Origin: Delphinus delphis
Taxonomy: Eukaryota > Chordata > Mammalia > Artiodactyla > Delphinidae
NCBI RefSeq assembly: GCF_949987515.2
Contig: NC_082689.1
Location: 9,043,501 to 9,107,500 of the forward strand
DNA: 64,000 bases
Direction: 5' to 3'
The translations under genes were made by a program, and so were the position numbers. The notes under the pieces were generated by a model, which was not told where the DNA came from, did not search any database, and worked only from the letters and a program-made list of their open reading frames with translations. Of the stretch, positions 42,150 to 52,059 are shown piece by piece. Position 1 is the first letter of the stretch, and each line of letters starts with the position of its first letter.

Positions 42150-42690
42150 GCCTTGTGATGCCAGCTTGTCAGCTAGAAGCTTCGGGTTGCGAGGAATGCA
42201 AAATCCAAGTCACGCTGGCTTAAACTATAAAGCTTCTAAATTATAAGATTGGAGTGTTTCAGCGTAGACAGAACTTGTGGTTTAAAGATATTTCCAAAGA
42301 CTCAGGGGCTTTGGGTTCTCTGCTCTGTTGTTCACCCTGTGGGCTGCGTCTGAAGATGGCTGTTGCCAGATGCAATTTAGGCTTCATGTTTTCTGCTTCA
42401 CATCTAGCAGTTTACATCCTTCTCCAGAGATCCCTCTGTCCACCATTCTAAGTGAGGGTCCTTAGGGTCACTCTGATTGACCCAGTTTCACATGTCCAAC
42501 CCTGCACCAGTAACGTATGGGTGAGGGGATGGGACATGCTGATTGTCTGAGCTTATCAGGGTCCAACCTGGTATTGGAGGTAGACCACTTCCTCTGTAGT
42601 ACGTGGCTGGTGTGCAGAAGGGGTAAGTACACAAATGAAAATCTGGGCATCGTTAGAAAGAAGGGAATGGATGCTGAGTAGACAACTGTG
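42150..42690 (+). repeat. Ancient dispersed repeat, family not named
   Basis: 'aatgcaaaatccaagtcacg' and 'ctggcttaaactataaagct' at the left, and 'gatgggacatgctgattgtc' and 'agaagggaatggatgctgag' at the right, follow a layout I know from a common old mammalian repeat. A second copy in the same orientation lies at 48870-49620. I cannot name the family with certainty. Confidence 0.5.
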
Positions 42691-42805
42691 TTAGTTTCCT
42701 AGGGCTACTGTAACAAAGTACCCAAAACTGGGTGGCTTAAAAGAACAGAAAATTATTGTCTCACAGTTTTGGAAACCAGAAGTCTGAAATCAAGATGTTG
42801 TCAGA

Positions 42806-43012
42806 GGGCTTCCCTGGTGGCGCAGTGGTTGAGAGTCCGCCTGCCGATGCAGGGGACACGGGTTCGCGCCCCGGTCCGGGAAGATCCCACATGTCGCGGA
42901 GCGGCTGGGCCCGTGAGCCATGGCTGCTGAGCCTGCGCGTCCAGAGCCTGTGCTCTGCAATGGGAGAGGCCACAACAGTGAGAGGCCCACGTACTACAAA
43001 AAAAAAAAAAAA
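42806..43012 (+). mobile_element. Short CHR-type SINE inside MLT1
   Basis: Full-length plus-strand copy. Target duplication GATGTTGTCAGAG (42794-42806) and GATATTGGCAGAG (43014-43026), two mismatches. CpG positions are partly decayed (GTACTACAAA in place of GTACCGCAAA). Confidence 0.95.
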
Positions 43013-43255
43013 TGATATTGGCAGAGCCATGCTATCAAACGGCTGTAGGGGAGATCCTTCCTTGCCTCTTCTAGCTTTTGGTGTTTGCCGGCAACCCTTG
43101 GCATTCTTTGGCTTGTACTCACATGGCTGCCTTCTCCCCTTGTGTCTTCATGTTTTTTTCTCTCTGTGTGTTTCTGTGGCCACAAGATGTTCTCTTCTCT
43201 TACAAAGACACCAGTCAGATTGGATTAAAAGCCCACCCTACTAATGTATGACATT

Positions 43256-43588
43256 GTTTTAAAATTAATTAATTTATTTGTTTATTTTTGGCTGCGTTGG
43301 GTCTTTGTTGCTGCACGTGGGCTTCCTCTACTTGTGGCGAGCGGGGGCTACTCTTTGTTGTGGTGCGCGGGCTTCTCACTGCTGTGGCTTCTCTTGTTGT
43401 GGAACATGGGCTCTAGGCATGCAGGCTCAGTAGTTGTGGCTCGCGGGCTCTAGAGCCCGTAGGCTCAGCAGTTGTCGTGCATGGGCCTAGCTGCTCCACG
43501 GCATGTGGGATCTTCCCGGACCAGGGCTCGAACCCATGTCCCCTGCCTTGGCAGGTGGATTCTTAACCACTGCACCACCAGGGAAGCC
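43256..43588 (-). mobile_element. Long CHR-type SINE, full-length, inside MLT1
   Basis: About 330 bp, minus strand, with the extra 'ggctgcgttgggtctttgttgctg' region and the repeated 'ggctcagtagttgtggc' motifs that short copies lack. Target duplication CTAATGTATGACATT (43241-43255) and CTAATGTGTGACATT (43589-43603), one mismatch. It is the intact reference for the edge-cut copy at 1-169. Confidence 0.93.
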
Positions 43589-43700
43589 CTAATGTGTGAC
43601 ATTTTAACTAATTTGCAATGACCCTATTTCCAAGTAAGGTCACCTTCTGAGACACTGGGGATTAGGGCTTCAACATATCTTTTTTGGGGACACAATCCAA

Positions 43701-44231
43701 CTCATAATAACAACAAATGTCTGCTTAAAACTATTCTCACAGCTTATTCTTACACAAAATTATTTAATTTGATCATACTTACTCATCACACTTGAACCCA
43801 GAATTAAATTTGTCTATTTCTTATAAGCAGTTTCACTTAAAAAAAGAAAAAAGAAGAAATACTAACCCTCTCTGAAGTTATTCAAAAGCACATGCTATCT
43901 ATTCTTGAAGATACATTCCAAAGAGGAGTATCAAAAATATTTTTATCTTGTCAATATCATTAGAATATGGGCAGAGCCCCCAAAGAATGGTGCTGCGGCC
44001 CCTGATTCATTTTGATAAGTACCTCCTGGTGAGTTTGGGGAATAGTCACTGTCTTTATTTGTCTTTGAGATGAATCTAGAAAAAGGTCAGAAGAAAATCT
44101 CAGTGGAGTGATCTCTTCAGCTGCTCACATCCCAAGAGCTTCTTAACTGATCTGCTTCCCAGTGGTTACTCTGAATATCTTGTATATGTCCCACTGTTTC
44201 TCTCTCATATCTATCATCTATGTATCTACCT
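43701..44231. other. Unassigned AT-rich DNA
   Basis: No feature recognised. Confidence 0.4.
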
Positions 44232-44262
44232 GTCATCTATCTATCTATCTATCTATCTATCA
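44232..44262. repeat. (CTAT)n microsatellite
   Basis: About seven CTAT units, with diverged CATC units continuing to about 44275. Confidence 0.95.
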
Positions 44263-44361
44263 TCCACCCATCATCAATGTTTCTGTCCAATCCATTTAAC
44301 TTTTTCATTACATAAATAAATCACGTTTACTGTAGAACAACGTCTGTGGGTGGGTCGGGTG

Positions 44362-44545
44362 TACTTTTGCTCCCTAGGGGACTTTTGGCAACGTCTGGAG
44401 ACATTTTGGTTGTCACAATTGGGAGATGCTACGGGCATCTAGTGGGTAGAGGCCAGGGGTGCTGCTAAACATCCTACAAGATGCAGGACAGCCTCCACAA
44501 TAAAGAATTGTCTGGCCCCGAATGTCAGTGGTGCTAAGGTAAAGA
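44362..44545 (+). mobile_element. MER5A (hAT-Charlie)
   Basis: 'ttttgctccctaggggactt', 'ggcaacgtctggagacattt', 'tggttgtcacaattgggaga', 'gggtagaggccaggggtgct' and 'ctgctaaacatcctacaaga' are the MER5A body in order. The CAGTGGTTCTCA terminus is missing at the left. Confidence 0.92.
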
Positions 44546-44599
44546 CATCCTTTGTAGAAAAATAGAAACTTTGAAGAAACAAATGTAAAAATAACTTCC

Positions 44600-45060
44600 A
44601 CTGGGGATTTCTACAATTAACATTTTGGCCAAATTCTTCCAGACTTTTTTTTTTTAATGCACAAAAATATATTTGGAAATAATTACAGATGTGTGAAGAA
44701 GGAAATGTGATTATCATATACATAGTTTTGTCATCTTTTTTCACTTAGTAATATTATTCCATGTCAGTGGTTTTATATCTGTCACATCGTTTTTCTCATT
44801 AAAAAATAAGCTTTTAAAAAACAAAAGTATTACATTCACGTGGTTAAAAATGAGAATTGCAAAAGTGTGTAAAGTAAAAAAGTTCTTCCATAGTGGTTAT
44901 GTACAATTTAGTACATGTGAATTCTTTAAACACCACACATTGGATTGTGCAATAACACTGTTGTGTACTCTGCTTTCATTGCATAATAATGTATCTTAGG
45001 ACAATTTCCATATCCACACATATAGATGCATCCCATTCTTTATACTGCTGTGTAGTATTA
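44600..45060 (-). mobile_element. Probable old L1 3' region, antisense
   Basis: 'ccattctttatactgctgtg', 'acaatttccatatccacaca' and similar blocks suggest the inverted L1 3' end, but matches are weak and there is an A/T-rich middle. Confidence 0.4.
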
Positions 45061-45061
45061 C

Positions 45062-45290
45062 GTATAATGTGGGTGGGCCTCATCCAATCAGTTGAAGGCC
45101 TGAATAACACAAAAGACTGACCTCTCTCAAGGAAGAAGGAATTCTGCCAAAAGACGGCCTTTGAACTTGAACTACAACATTGGCTCTTCCCTGAGTCTCC
45201 AGGCTGCCGGCCCACCTCCAGATTTTGGACTTGCCACCTCCATAACTGCATGAGTAATTCCTTGAAATAAATCTCTCTCTCTCTCTCTCT

Positions 45291-45335
<45 letters not shown>

Positions 45336-45372
45336 TATTCTGTTAGTTCTATTTCTCTGGAGAACCCTAAGA
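45062..45372 (+). repeat. Ancient repeat with (TC)n(AC)n core, family not named
   Basis: 'gggtgggcctcatccaatca' followed by 'gttgaaggcctgaataacac', 'gattttggacttgccacctc' and 'ctatttctctggagaacccta' in part is a well-known old mammalian repeat, whose internal simple repeat has expanded here to (TC)n at about 45271-45290 and (AC)n at about 45293-45332. I do not recall the family name with certainty. Confidence 0.7.
45293..45332. repeat. (AC)n microsatellite
   Basis: About 19 uninterrupted AC units after a (TC)n tract. The minus strand reads Cys-Val repeats, an artefact. Confidence 0.95.
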
Positions 45373-45639
45373 CATCAGGCTTCTGGCCTCAACAACACTA
45401 GAACTGATGGAAAGTTTAAATTACCTTGCCCCCACCCCACATATAATATTTTAAGGAAGGGAGAAGTAGAAGAATATCTTGGTCAATTCTCCAAGAGTAA
45501 ACAGGGTGGGAGAGGATTTTCCTGTTGAGCTTTGGTGCAGAGTCGACCCAATCTATAGTTAGCAAAGAAAGGCCTCTCTAGAAGGAACATTACTGCCGAG
45601 GTGAGGCAACTATCTCCTGTTTACAGTGGTCTAATCAGA
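45373..45639. other. Unassigned DNA
   Basis: No feature recognised. Confidence 0.4.
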
Positions 45640-46535
45640 GGGGCTGTGTTAGTCTCCTGTCACTGCTGTAACAAACCACCACACATTTAACGGCTTAAAA
45701 CAACACTAATTTTTATCTCACAGTTCTGTTGGTCAGAAATCTCAGCTGGGCTCAGCAGGGTCCTCTGCTTAGGGTCTCATAAGACTGAAATCAGGGTATT
45801 GGCCAGCTGCATTCTTATTGGGTGGCTCTGGGAAGAATCTGCTTCCAGCCTCATTTAGGATGTGGGCAGAATGCAGCTCCTTGTGGAGAGGGGCCAACCA
45901 GGAGTTCCTAATCCAGGGGTGTAAGGTTTCAGTGACTACTTAGATGAATACTAAGTCCTGGAGGTCTGCAGTAGAACCTTGTAGGTATCTTTCACCACAC
46001 ACTGTCCTGTCCACTTCGAAATGTGTCAAGAGGGTCAATCTCCTGAGAAGGGTTCTCATCCCAAGAGAGTGATCAATAGATAGACTGATAGGTAGATCGA
46101 TTGATCAATGGATCGATTTGGTGGGAAGAAACAAAGATGGGTGAACGGGAGAGGAGGTGCAACCTCGCCCTCCCCACCCCCGCCCAAGTTGTCGTCGCAA
46201 GGCTGAGGTCCCCATGTCCTCGCTGCCTGGCAGAGCTGGAGGTGGTTCTCAGCTTCCAGAAGCCACTGCATTCCTTGCCTTGTGGCTCTTTCTTTATCTT
46301 CAAAGCCAACAGTGGTGTGTTGAGTCCTTCTGAAGTTCCAGATATCTCTGACTTCCTCTTCTGCTTTCAAGGGCTCATGTAACCACGTTGGGTCCACCTG
46401 GATAATCTCCCTATTTTAAGGTCAGTTGATTAATAGCCTTAATTACATCTACAAATTCCCTTTTGCCTTGTAAGGCAAAATAATTGCAGTTGTGACACTA
46501 GAGCGTAAAGGTCATGGGGGCCAAAATTCTGCCTA
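45640..46535 (-). mobile_element. MLT1-type LTR, antisense, with an internal insertion
   Basis: The left part (45640-45855) has 'gtgttagtctcctgtcactg', 'acggcttaaaacaacactaa' and 'gttctgttggtcagaaatct'. The right part (about 46200-46535) has 'gtccacctggataatctccc', 'aaggtcagttgattaatagc' and 'ccaaaattctgcctac'. About 345 bp between them (45856-46200) do not fit MLT1 and include a GATC/GATA-like simple stretch. Confidence 0.75.
46066..46118. repeat. GATC/GATA-type degenerate simple repeat with small palindromes
   Basis: The stretch is built from GATC, GATA and GATT steps and includes the 10-bp palindrome ATTGATCAAT flanked by ATCGAT on one side and GGATCGAT on the other. Confidence 0.7.
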
Positions 46536-46893
46536 CTTCAGTGACAATGGAGATGGTTTTCCCAGACCAGAGGACAGGCCTGGTCCAAAAGTGTGTTCAG
46601 ACCTCACTTCCTGGGATACGGAGAACTGCTTATAAATTTCAATGCACAATTTTCCCAGCTTGGAGGGCTCAAGGGCTGCAGTCTGTGGTCCTTCCTCTGC
46701 TTGTAGCAATTTCTGCAAGAAGCGAGCTTCTTCCTGGTGCAGGGCCTGGGGCAGGCTGGGTGTGATGACATCAGAGAACTCATGCCCCCTGGACCCCTTT
46801 TCCCTGTGTTGTGATCCTCAGGATCATGCTAACGACATGGCTCGAACTTGCAAAGTGCGCGAGACACTTAATGCATTTGGCATAAGGAGTTTA
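46536..46893. other. Unassigned DNA
   Basis: No feature recognised. Confidence 0.4.
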
Positions 46894-46904
46894 TACCTGG
46901 CATT

Positions 46905-47120
46905 CTTTTTTTTTTTTTTTTTTTTTTTGCGGTACGCAGGCCTCTCACTGTTGTGGCCTCTCCCGTTGCGGAGCACAGGCTCCGGATGCGCAGGCTCAGC
47001 GGCCATGGCTCACGGGCCCAGCCGCTCCGCGGCATGTGGGATCTTCCCGGACCAGGGCGCGAACCCGCGTCCCCTGCAACAGCAGGCACACTCCCAACCA
47101 CTGCGCCACCAGGGAAGCCC
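46905..47120 (-). mobile_element. Short CHR-type SINE, very young
   Basis: Full-length minus-strand copy with a 24-base T tail. The 18-bp target duplication TACCTGGCATTCTTTTTT is perfect (46894-46911 and 47121-47138). The body differs little from the common sequence. Together with tail length, this makes it one of the youngest insertions in the window. Confidence 0.98.
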
Positions 47121-47138
47121 TACCTGGCATTCTTTTTT

Positions 47139-47591
47139 CTGGTAGGATACCTTTTTGCCCAAAATGTCAGAGACAGAGTCATATTTCACTGCTGTGTAAG
47201 CCGATTAGGGACGTGGCTCGGAGCCTCTACGAGGTAACCAATGGCAGAGGAAAAGAGCAGGAATGACTGGGAGAGATCCAGCCCAAGGGAGAAGCCAGAG
47301 AAGCCAATAAGGGCGATGGTAGAGGCCTGCAGATGGGCTTATGGGGTGTTTAGCAGAAGAAAGTTCGATGTGAGCAAGAGAGGCTGAGGTTGAAGGGAGG
47401 CATATGGAGGAGCTGGGAAAGAGCGAACCCCCCCGGGGAAGGAGGGACAGAGGGAAGGAGCGAAAGCCAAGAAAAAGCTGGAGAGAAAGAGGAAATGAGA
47501 AATGCAAGAGGGGGAGATGAAAGCGTTTCCGGAGGTGAAAGGAAAATTTGCTTCACATGAATATGATACAGAACACGAAACTTTTCAACTT
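47139..47591. other. Unassigned purine-rich DNA
   Basis: G/A-rich from about 47230 to 47520. The minus strand reads Ser/Leu/Pro-rich chance frames. Confidence 0.4.
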
Positions 47592-47605
47592 AAACCCCTC
47601 CAACA

Positions 47606-47832
47606 GGGCTTCCTTGGTGGTGCAGTGGTTGAGAATCTACCTGCCGATGCAGGGGACGCGGGTTCGTGCCCCGGTCCGGGAAGATCCCACATGCCGCCGA
47701 GCGGCTGGGCCCGTGAGCCATGGCCGCTGAGCCTGCGCATCCAGAGCCTGAGCGTCCGGAGCCTGTGCTCCGCAACGGGAGAGGCCACAACAGTGAGAGG
47801 CCCGCGTACCGCAAACATACAAACAAACAAAC
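47606..47832 (+). mobile_element. Short CHR-type SINE with internal 15-bp duplication
   Basis: Plus-strand copy with a (CAAA)n-type tail. Target duplication AAACCCCTCCAACA (47592-47605) and AAAACCCTCCAACA (47833-47846), one mismatch. Unlike all other copies it has a tandem repeat, AGCCTGCGCATCCAG (47730-47744) then AGCCTGAGCGTCCGG (47745-47759), where others have one unit. Confidence 0.97.
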
Positions 47833-47929
47833 AAAACCCTCCAACAAATTCCATCAATTTCATGCTAAAGCAAAGCCCTAAAATAGCCTCCCAGGCCCTC
47901 TGCCGTCTGTCTATCTGCCTCCTATCTGA

Positions 47930-48300
47930 GGCCATCTCACCAGCTCCCCTTCCCGCTGCCCAGCAGACACATCAGTCTTCACCGCGGGGCCTTTACACCG
48001 AAGCCCTGCGTGTTCACACCACTTATTTGCTCGCTTCCCTCTGGGTTCCGCTCAGATGTTACCTTAACAGGAAAGCTGGTCCGTACATTCTGTAAAACAG
48101 CCGCAGCTCCTTGACCTCCTCCTGCTTCCTGTTTCCCTTACTTTCCTTTATTTCTCTCTACTTAGCACCACTTGACATGCTGATTGTTTTTATTCATTTT
48201 CTGCCTCTTCCCACTTGAATGTAAGCTCTGTGATTTTCATCACAGTTTTTGTTTTTGTCTGCTGCTGCATCCCAGTGACTAGGAATGTGGAAAACTGTAT
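47930..48300 (+). mobile_element. L2 3' end
   Basis: 'gggcctttacaccgaagccc', 'gggttccgctcagatgttac', 'cacttgaatgtaagctctgt' and 'ctgctgctgcatcccagtga' are in sense L2 3' UTR order. Confidence 0.8.
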
Positions 48301-48869
48301 TTTTCCATAAGATGTTATTCACTTAATTTAAGACATTAGAGTTTGATGCTCACGATCATGATAATAATAATGACCAGCTAACACTTGCATGGCACTTAGT
48401 GGTTAAGGTGTGTGCTGCTAGATAGCGTTAACTTGGTCTTTGCCCAGGGCACCTAGAAGCAGGTAAATCCTGCCCGTAGACCACTGACACCCTCATCCTT
48501 CATGAGATCCTCACATGGGGTCCATGCCCAAGGAACGATGGGAGAGGAAACCAAGTCCCACTTTACTGTTGATGGGACTCAAACCCCGATCCCCAAAGCA
48601 GAATCTGAGAGGTCGGGCTGAACCACACATAGAAATCCTTGTTCATTAATTGTCAGGCTTTAAATTGAAGAATAAGATGACATAGCACAGTTCCCTACCT
48701 CTTCCCTTCTCCACTGCCCTCCCCCCGCCCTCTGCCTCACCAAGGGCCCTGACCACCACCCAGTGCCCCAAAAGGGGAATCACATGTAACGATTCTTTGG
48801 CTGCATTGAAGGAAGGGGCTGCAGGGAGTCAGGTAATTTGGTCTGATCTGAGGCAGCAAGACATGGGGA
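48301..48869. other. Mostly unassigned DNA, MIR trace
   Basis: 'cagctaacacttgcatggca' at about 48376-48395 is MIR-like. The rest shows nothing recognisable. Confidence 0.4.
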
Positions 48870-49620
48870 TATTGGCTAGGATTCTTTTGCATGAAAGTGA
48901 TAGAAATCCAATTCAAAGCTTAGGGAAAAGATATGTACCTTAAGCCTGCCCAGAAGGTCCCACACTGAGAAGCTACGGCTGTGGCTGACCCAGGGGCCTG
49001 GATGATGCCATTGTGTTTTCTGTCTCAGGCCCTTTGTCTCTATCATGGCTCTGTCTGTCTCCAATTCTCCTTGGGAATTGGCTTCATTTTCTTCTGCGAC
49101 AGACAGGGGTGGCCACTAGTGGCCATTTAAAAATGACACTTGGGGCTTCCCTGGTGGCGCAGTGGTTGGGAGTCCGCCTGCCGATGCAGGGGACACGGGT
49201 TCATGCCCCGGTCTGGGAGGATCCCGCACGCCGTGGAGCGGCTGGGCCCGTGAGCCATGGCCGCTGGGCCTGCGTGTCCGGAGCCTGTGCTCCGCAACGG
49301 GAGAGGCCACAGCAGTGAGAGGCCCTCATACCGCAAAAAAAAAAAAAAAAAAAAAAAAAGACAGTTGGGTGATTCAAAAGGTGGAGGGATGGCTGCAGCA
49401 GGAAAGTCTTGAGGAGGACTGACTGTCCAGCTCAGGTCAAGTGCCCAGCCCTGCAGGAGACAGAGAGAGACACCATGACTGACAGCTCCACTGGACTGCG
49501 GGAAGAGGAAGCCGATTTCCCAAAGGAGAAACAGAAGGGGATGGAAAAGCCTACTGAGCCCTTCTGGGCAGGCAAGGCTGGAAGTGTTATGGCCACCATA
49601 TTGGCTGGCTTACATCCTTT
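48870..49620 (+). repeat. Second copy of the unnamed ancient repeat, split by a SINE
   Basis: Left part 48870-49130: 'gcatgaaagtgatagaaatcc' in part and 'gggaattggcttcattttct'. Right part 49368-49620: 'ggtcaagtgcccagccctgc' and 'gatttcccaaaggagaaaca'. The order parallels the copy at 42150-42690. Confidence 0.5.
49143..49359 (+). mobile_element. Short CHR-type SINE with long A tail
   Basis: Full-length plus-strand copy. Its tail is a run of about 24 A. Target duplication AAATGACACTTG (49131-49142) and AAAAGACAGTTG (49356-49367), overlapping the tail. Confidence 0.95.
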
Positions 49621-49739
49621 CTGTCTCTCTCTCACTCACTCACACACAGGCAGAGCCTCTGAGTGCCTGAAGTATGTCTCTGAGAAAAAAGAGGAGAGAA
49701 GCAGAGACATTTTGGGTCAGTCTCAGTGTTACCTAACAG

Positions 49740-49960
49740 GCACCTAACTCATTTTTTCAACAAATACTTATTGGGTATCACCATTTCCCAGGCACAGCTC
49801 CAGGCTCTGGGGGTACAGCTGAGAATTCAGCAGGGAGCTCCCATCCTGGGAGCAGGGCTGGGCAGACACAAAACAATTGCACGGGAACACGAGAGGCCAC
49901 TGGGAAGGGGTTGAGCTCCACCTGCCAAGACATTACAACACGAATTCAAATAAGAAAAAC
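49740..49960 (-). mobile_element. L2 3' end, antisense
   Basis: 'ttcaacaaatacttattggg', 'cccaggcacagctccaggct' and 'gggtacagctgagaattcag' are the L2 terminus in reverse. Confidence 0.75.
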
Positions 49961-50302
49961 ATAAAACCTCAGACAAAGAACTGGAAATGGTGTGGGCTCC
50001 AGGAAGCTCTGCAGGGACCTTCAGTGAGGAGCTACGCGGAGGTCTGACTTGGAGGTGAACCTGAGGGAGGCAGAAGAAGAGGATATTAACACACTCAGCA
50101 GTCTTCCGCTTGAGGGAAGGAAGGCTCAGGTGGGATAAAGAAGTAAAGACACAGCAGAGGGGGAAGGAGACACCCAGAGAAAGAGAGAAAGATTGGAAGA
50201 AAGTGGTGGACCCAGGGGACGAAGGCCAGGGTAAAAGAACTAGGGGACAGAAACATAAAGTCGGGAAAATATGGGGCAAGGGAATATTTGAAAGGAAATT
50301 GC
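49961..50302. other. Unassigned purine-rich DNA
   Basis: G/A-rich. It resembles diverged antisense L2 continuing from the left but cannot be assigned. Confidence 0.35.
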
Positions 50303-50316
50303 CATGAATAGCATTT

Positions 50317-50604
50317 TTTTCCAAGAAACCTGTCCTAATAGCTTTATTTGCTTTAACTCTTTTTTTTTAACATCTTTATTGGAGTATAATTGCTTTACAA
50401 TGGTGTGTTAGTTTCTGCTTTATAGCAAAGTGAATCAGTTATACATATACATATGTTCCCATATCTCCTCCCTCTTGAGTCTCCCTCCCTCACACCCTCC
50501 CTATCCCACCCCTCCAGGCGGTCACAAGGCACCGAGCTGATCTCCCTGTGCTATGCGGCTGCTTCCCACTAGCTGTCTATTTTACATTTGGTAGTGTATA
50601 TATG
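50317..50604 (-). mobile_element. Young L1 3' end, antisense, with probable 3' transduction
   Basis: Read on the minus strand, a 5'-truncated cetacean L1 3' UTR ends with CCAATAAAGATGTT and an A-run (complement of 50361-50368). It then continues with about 40 non-L1 bases (50322-50360) holding a second AATAAA (complement of 50343-50348), and a second A-run (complement of 50314-50320). Perfect 14-bp target duplications CATGAATAGCATTT flank the whole unit (50303-50316 and 50605-50618). Confidence 0.9.
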
Positions 50605-50618
50605 CATGAATAGCATTT

Positions 50619-51079
50619 AAGTCAAGTTTTCAGATGTTTGCTATCCATAGCCCCCAACCATCAGAGGCTGGAGGGGGCTCGTAGCTGACCTGAGACCTCC
50701 CTCGCCCTCCCCAGCGGAGGCTGTGGGAGACTTTCCAGCATCTCACAGCTTCCTCCCCATGTGCCTGGTTGCTCCCTTCTCTGCCTGAGGGATTTCTGGG
50801 GCACCGTGGGAGCTGGCTGGGCCGCAAGCAGCAGGACTTGGAAATTCTGAGCAGTTATGGTCCCCGGGGGCAGCCCCAGCCTGTGGGGGACAGGAATGAG
50901 CCCATGGGTGCTGCCACCTCCCCACTTCCCGGGCCAGTTCAGAATCGTGTGCCCCAGTTTCTCAGAGAGTTCCTGCGGGACAGAGCCCCTGATGTCCACA
51001 CTTTCCAAAACAAGCCATTTGTTCTGTCTCTTCCTCCCCCATCTCATCCTCTCCATCACCTGTGTGTTCTAGTCTGCTT
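50619..51079. other. Unassigned DNA
   Basis: Moderately GC-rich. A 132-codon minus frame (50661-51059) and a 107-codon plus frame (50769-51092) overlap. Neither has a recognised domain. Confidence 0.35.
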
Positions 51080-51475
51080 CTCAAATAGATGAACTGCCCC
51101 AGGTCCTTGTAGGGGTCACAAAACCTTACCTCTACTCGTCTTAAGTTTTCAGTGGGGTCTGTAATAAAAAGACAGATTAACAAGAGAAAAACGGTTTATT
51201 AACGCGTGTGGCTCATATGTGGGAGAAACCTCCAGGAAGAGGAACTCAAAGTGAAGGCTCACAGTGCTGGCTTACTTGCATCTTCAACAAAGAACAAAAA
51301 CCTGCAGAGAAATGACAGGACAGAGGAAAGCAGTTTCAGGCTTCCCAGGGTGGCAAACGGAAAAGGTAAACATATGGGAGGCAGCTGAGAGTGTAAGGTT
51401 TGTTTGCAGATTCCCCCGGTGCTGATAAGAGTGTGTCTCCAGCACAGGGAGAACTTACATCCCATCTTCAGGCAG
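51080..51475 (-). mobile_element. ERV-type LTR, antisense
   Basis: The minus strand has 'gttaataaaccgtttttctc' then 'ttgttaatctgtctttttat', a polyadenylation-signal/R-region motif of a known mammalian LTR group, preceded by 'ggtttctcccacatatgagc'. The ends are not sharply defined and no internal viral sequence adjoins it. Confidence 0.6.
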
Positions 51476-51514
51476 AAAAGCGGAGGGTGGAGAGAGCTTT
51501 TTCTGTGTTTGCTT

Positions 51515-51875
51515 CTTCTTCTTCTTTTTTTTTTTTTGTTAAATGAGTAAATGAAAAATTTATTTTCACAGCTGTGTAATATTTCATTGTGTACCTTAAT
51601 TTATTTATCTGTTCTGACCATGGACATTTGTGTTGTTTATAGCTTTTGCTATTAAGACCAACGTTGCTAAAAATAGTATTGTACATATTGACTCTTCACA
51701 TGTGCAAGAGGTTCTTTTGTCTATATACCTAGGCATAGAATTCTAACAAGGGTATGCCAATATTCAACTTTACAAGTTGTTTCTCAAACTCTGCTATTGT
51801 CATCCTTCCTAATTCTTGCCAAAGGAATGCATGTAAAGAGTGACGTAGTGGATTATAAAATTGATTGTTGGTTTG
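51515..51875 (-). mobile_element. Old L1 3' region, antisense
   Basis: After a T-run, 'gtgtaatatttcattgtgta', 'cattgtgtaccttaatttat' and 'gtctatatacctaggcatag' follow antisense L1 3' order. Confidence 0.65.
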
Positions 51876-52059
51876 CCTTCAGCTCAAACTAATTTTTATG
51901 GCAAAGAGGCATATTTGGGGGACACAGTCTGGTTTCCTTCACCTGTCTCTGGGGTAACCTGAACTAGTACAGGACCATGGGTCCCCGTACTCACTGCAAA
52001 ACCTCTTACAACGAAAGCAGGTCTTAGAATGCATCTAGGGCAGTCACAGAAGTACAGGG

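Larger units (their letters stand above)
42688..43700 (-). mobile_element. MLT1-type LTR, antisense, carrying two SINEs
   Basis: Three LTR pieces are in order: 42688-42805 ('gttagtttcctagggctact', 'gtggcttaaaagaacagaaa', 'ctcacagttttggaaaccag'), 43026-43255 ('ttccttgcctcttctagctt', 'agcccaccctactaatgtat') and 43606-43700 ('ccctatttccaagtaaggtc', 'gggcttcaacatatcttttt'). Two SINEs of different type interrupt it. Confidence 0.88.

Noticed and set aside
44976..45334. Cys-Val repeat protein on the minus strand
   Set aside because: It is a translation of the (AC)n microsatellite.
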